In this document: piece after piece, positions 7,021-9,052 of the stretch
Position numbering within the stretch: position 1 is the first letter of the stretch
How the letters are laid out: the number at the start of each line of letters is the position of its first letter
DNA from: JABDJZ01 sp047611125
GTDB taxonomy: Bacteria; Bacteroidota; Rhodothermia; Rhodothermales; UBA10348
Assembly (NCBI GenBank): GCA_047611125.1
Contig: JBLFXH010000135.1
Span: 1-9,052, forward strand
Direction: 5' to 3'
Length of the DNA stretch: 9,052 nucleotides
Made by a program: the position numbers and the translations under genes
The notes under the pieces: model-generated
Seen by the model: the letters and a program-made list of their open reading frames with translations, nothing else
Databases searched by the model: none
What the model was told of the DNA's origin: nothing

Positions 7021-7749
7021 ATGTCCTGGTACGAACAGTGGTTTGACACCGACGAGTACGAGCTGGTTTATCAGAACCGCGATGAAGGAGAGGCGCGCCA
7101 GCTGATTGATCTCATTGAGAAGGTCACCGAGCCCAGACCAGGAAGCTCTGTGCTTGACATAGGCTGCGGTCGAGGGCGCCATGCGGTGGATTTCGCCAGC
7201 CGCGGATACCGCGTCACAGGACTGGATCTGTCAAAGAGGTCCCTGGAGGCCGCGCAGGCTCGCGCCGACGCAGCGGATGAGGATGTTCGATTCATCCACG
7301 GGGACATGCGAGACCCCGTCCCAGAGGCCTTCGACCGGGTGGTCAACCTCTTTACGGCCTTCGGGTATTTTGAATCCCATGCCGAGCATCAACGGGCCCT
7401 AGATGCGATGGCCGGATCGGTTGGTCGGGGAGGCTGGTTCGTTCAGGATTTTCTCAATGCCGACTACGTGAGGTCAAACCTCGTGGCCGCCGACGTGAGG
7501 ACAGTCGGCGAATGGGAAGTTCGACAGAGCCGCCGGATTGAGGAAGGCCGGATTCGTAAACGAATCGAGCTGCGGCAGGGAGAGACCAGCCACACATTCG
7601 AAGAGAGCGTAGCACTCCTGGATCGCAAGAGCCTCGAATCTCTGCATGCAGCCGCCGGCCTGAAGGTCGCCCAGGTGGTGGGAGACTACGACGGCGGACC
7701 CGCTGGACCCCATGCACCCCGAGTAATCCTCTTCGCACGTCGGGCATGA
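7021..7749 (+). CDS. Class I SAM-dependent methyltransferase, substrate unknown
   Basis: This 242-residue protein has a clear Rossmann-fold methyltransferase core. Motif I is VLDIGCGRGRH (44-54), the acidic end of strand 2 is GLDLS (67-71, D69), GDMRD at 94-98 follows strand 3, and strand 4 leads into NLFTAFGYFES (109-119). After residue 140 it continues with FVQDFLNADYVRSNLV and an antiparallel beta region (165-200), which could form a substrate-facing cap. The N-terminal SWYEQWFDTDEYELVYQNRDEGEA segment recalls a methyltransferase family I associate with Bacteroidota, whose substrate I do not know. The aromatic/acidic FGYF region after strand 4 does not match the (D/N)PPY motif of DNA or glutamine methylases, so a small-molecule target is more likely (inference). 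It starts 1 base after ispH, without a Shine-Dalgarno sequence, and its stop overlaps the next gene (ATGA, 7746-7749). Confidence 0.88.
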   Translation: MSWYEQWFDTDEYELVYQNRDEGEARQLIDLIEKVTEPRPGSSVLDIGCGRGRHAVDFASRGYRVTGLDLSKRSLEAAQARADAADEDVRFIHGDMRDPVPEAFDRVVNLFTAFGYFESHAEHQRALDAMAGSVGRGGWFVQDFLNADYVRSNLVAADVRTVGEWEVRQSRRIEEGRIRKRIELRQGETSHTFEESVALLDRKSLESLHAAAGLKVAQVVGDYDGGPAGPHAPRVILFARRA

Positions 7750-8303
7750 GGGCGATGGCCGGGATCTTCCTTCTGGTCTTGTCCGGTTGCAGCCTCTTGT
7801 CCACTAGGGAGCCAGAGACTCCTGCTACGGAGTCCGGGACCTTCGATCAGCCGGATGCGCCGGAGCAGGTCATTGAGAACATCCAGAACGCCATTGCCGA
7901 ACTGAATACCCTCAACTACCGGCGCTCGCTGGCAGAGGAACTGGTTTTCAGACCCACGGCCACGGCCGAAGCCCGCGATGCCATTTGGTCGGGCTGGAGT
8001 CGGGCATCGGAAGAACAGTATTTCAATACCCTGGTCGCGGCCGCGAGTGGCAGCGAGGGGCACAGCCTGGTGCTAAATGACCGCTCCTTGACGGTGGTGG
8101 ACGTGACTCGATTTCAGCTGGACGCCACGTACGTTCTGACGGTGAACCATCGGAGGCCCGACGCCTCGGTGCTGGTGCAGGGGAGACTGATTTGGCAGAT
8201 GGTCCAACGCGCTGACGGGCTCTGGGAATTGGCAGAGTGGACGGATCAGGAACTCGGTGGGAGTGCTACTTGGAGTGATCTAAAGGCCGAATTTGTGAAG
8301 TGA
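7746..8303 (+). CDS. Small lipoprotein with NTF2-like domain (first of a tandem pair)
   Basis: The 185-residue protein begins with a short type II signal peptide, MRAMAGIFLLVLSGC, with lipobox LSGC at 12-15 and lipidated C15. Residue +2 is serine, and no acidic cluster follows directly, so neither an Asp retention signal nor an obvious Bacteroidota surface-export signal is visible. A low-complexity Pro/Glu/Thr linker (19-38) leads to a domain of about 130 residues: a helix (QVIENIQNAIAELNTLNYRR), LVF, a helix with W81 and W84, then beta-strands (SLVLND, FQLDATYVLTV, SVLVQGRLIWQMV) ending in LWELAEWTDQ. This order and the closing G-LW-L--W-D strand suggest an NTF2-like (DUF4440/SnoaL-type) fold. 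No catalytic residues can be named, so a binding or structural role in the envelope is as likely as enzymatic activity. The ATG overlaps the methyltransferase stop and its own stop overlaps the next start (GTGA). Confidence 0.82.
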   Translation: MRAMAGIFLLVLSGCSLLSTREPETPATESGTFDQPDAPEQVIENIQNAIAELNTLNYRRSLAEELVFRPTATAEARDAIWSGWSRASEEQYFNTLVAAASGSEGHSLVLNDRSLTVVDVTRFQLDATYVLTVNHRRPDASVLVQGRLIWQMVQRADGLWELAEWTDQELGGSATWSDLKAEFVK

Positions 8304-8851
8304 CTCCTACACCTCACACTTTACATCCGCGGATTGAGGCGACCGCTAGCCGTCTCGTTGTGTGCGCTTGCCTAGGCGCGATCTTGGCGGCCTGCAACCC
8401 CTTTGCGCCCGCCCTCGAGCAGGGCTCCGCGTTTGGTGACCTGCTGGGAGACCGCACCACGATAGATGGGTTCTTTACCAACTTCCAGAACGCCTACGAA
8501 TTGCGCGACCTCTCGCTCTACGAGCCGCTCCTGGACTCCGCATTCGTTTTTGTATGGCGCGATTTCGACGCCCAGGTAGACCGGGAATGGGGATTCGCGG
8601 AGGACCTGGAAACCACACGCCGGCTCTTCGCGAACACCAATCTGATTCGACTGCAGTGGAATCAGATTTTGTCTCAGGATGTGTTTGATCCCGGCAGGCA
8701 GGAGCGCGTGGTACGATCGTTCAACCTGACCATCACCCTGGAGCAGGGCGAGGTATTCCGTGGCGATGGCAACGTCAACTTCCTCCTGGGCCGGGCCGAT
8801 TCGACCGCCTCCTGGAGGCTGCTACGTTGGCGGGATGAAAGCGAATTCTGA
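8300..8851 (+). CDS. Small lipoprotein with NTF2-like domain (second of a tandem pair)
   Basis: The 183-residue protein has a long n-region (1-18) and hydrophobic core LVVCACLGAILAAC, with lipobox LAAC at 29-32 and lipidated C32. C22 and C24 in the core do not sit in acceptable lipoboxes. The mature domain (from about 50) resembles its upstream neighbour. TNFQNAYELRDLSLYEPLLDSAFVF (60-84) aligns with ENIQNAIAELNTLNYRRSLAEELVF of the neighbour, keeping N-x-QNA, Y, L and VF. Both end in strands closing with W-L--W-D (SWRLLRWRDE here). The fold is probably NTF2-like. The GTG start at 8300 overlaps the previous TGA; no in-frame ATG or TTG could serve without losing the signal peptide, so it is well supported. 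Function is unknown. The tandem arrangement suggests duplication with divergence and perhaps a heteromeric pair (inference). Confidence 0.82.
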   Translation: MTPTPHTLHPRIEATASRLVVCACLGAILAACNPFAPALEQGSAFGDLLGDRTTIDGFFTNFQNAYELRDLSLYEPLLDSAFVFVWRDFDAQVDREWGFAEDLETTRRLFANTNLIRLQWNQILSQDVFDPGRQERVVRSFNLTITLEQGEVFRGDGNVNFLLGRADSTASWRLLRWRDESEF

Positions 8852-8880
8852 CCCCTGGGCAGCGAGCGATGTAGGGGATT

Positions 8881-8895
8881 TCCCGATGCCCGGGA
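8881..8895. terminator. Weak hairpin after the second lipoprotein gene (doubtful terminator)
   Basis: TCCCG (8881-8885) and CGGGA (8891-8895) can pair around a 5-base loop, and CCCCT/AGGGG (8852-8856/8873-8877) could form a looser stem just before. No T-run follows, so an intrinsic terminator is not convincing. The position, in the only real gap of the window, is the reason to list it. Confidence 0.22.
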
Positions 8896-8923
8896 CTAGT
8901 CTCTCGTGTAGATTGGAGCGGTT

Positions 8924-8953
8924 CTGACTGTCGTAAACGGCCACAGATATAAC
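8924..8953 (+). promoter_or_regulatory. Possible promoter before the M20 peptidase gene
   Basis: CTGACT (8924-8929, 4 of 6 to TTGACA) and TATAAC (8948-8953, close to TATAAT) are 18 bases apart. Transcription would start about 8960, only a few bases before the ATG at 8964, giving a nearly leaderless message. Alternatively, CACTTTTG (8953-8960) is one base off the Bacteroidota -7 element TAnnTTTG, but no good -33 TTG is placed upstream. Both readings are weak. Confidence 0.28.
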
Positions 8954-8963
8954 ACTTTTGACT

Positions 8964-9052
8964 ATGGATCAGGCACTCAAGTACGCCCTCAGCAACCACG
9001 AGGCCTTCATTACGCAATTGGAGGACTTCCTCCGAATCCCATCGGTCAGTAC
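8964..9052 (+). CDS. M20-family metallopeptidase/dipeptidase, N-terminal fragment (cut by window end)
   Basis: Only 29 codons are visible, starting ATG at 8964 and open to the window edge. The sequence reads MDQALKYALSNHEAF and ends LEDFLRIPSVS (19-29). The helix followed by L--FL-IPSVS is the standard opening of M20 peptidases (dipeptidases, carboxypeptidases, ArgE/DapE relatives). These are cytosolic two-zinc enzymes that cleave dipeptides or acylated amino acids. No signal peptide is present. The zinc ligands lie beyond the window, so the subfamily cannot be assigned. The gene is separated from the upstream cluster by 112 bases, so it may be a separate transcription unit. The start has no Shine-Dalgarno sequence and is preceded by an A/T-rich stretch. 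Confidence 0.72.
   Translation, partial: MDQALKYALSNHEAFITQLEDFLRIPSVS

Overview
This window is a dense run of bacterial genes, all on the + strand. From start to end it holds ten protein genes (two cut by the window edges) and almost no non-coding DNA. GC content is high, about 60% by eye, and codon use looks uniform, so nothing suggests a recently acquired island. I see no RNA genes, insertion sequences, CRISPR arrays or phage genes.

The organism is a Gram-negative, outer-membrane bacterium, shown by TamB, an Mla-type lipid transporter and lipoproteins. Several traits point to the Bacteroidota/Rhodothermota (FCB) side: a Tgt that has lost its zinc-binding cysteines, an MlaEFD set with a long MlaD carrying the C-terminal NWLF..YFE.RG motif, a long cyanobacterial/plant-type IspH, and few Shine-Dalgarno sequences. 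A high-GC Rhodothermales-like lineage is my best guess. This is inference, not proof.

Region 1 (1-4632) is cell-envelope lipid traffic. It contains the C-terminal part of a TamB protein, then the permease MlaE, the ATPase MlaF and the MCE substrate-binding protein MlaD. A small unrecognised protein with two membrane segments and a soluble PH-like domain follows. MlaE/F/D would form an inner-membrane ABC complex for moving phospholipid, and TamB is an AsmA-like bridge proposed to do a related job. Their adjacency, with no MlaA, MlaB or MlaC in view, is the most system-like feature here.

Region 2 (4633-7019) is core metabolism: tgt (queuosine insertion into tRNA) abutting the previous gene, then ispH (last step of the MEP isoprenoid pathway).

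Region 3 (7021-8851) is a translationally coupled trio: a class I SAM methyltransferase of unknown substrate, then two small lipoproteins that look like diverged tandem copies of one NTF2-like fold. After a 112-base gap, an M20-family peptidase gene begins at 8964 and runs off the window.

Gaps from tamB to the second lipoprotein are between -4 and +30 bases, so genes 1-9 are probably one transcription unit. The only gap that could hold a terminator or promoter is 8852-8963.
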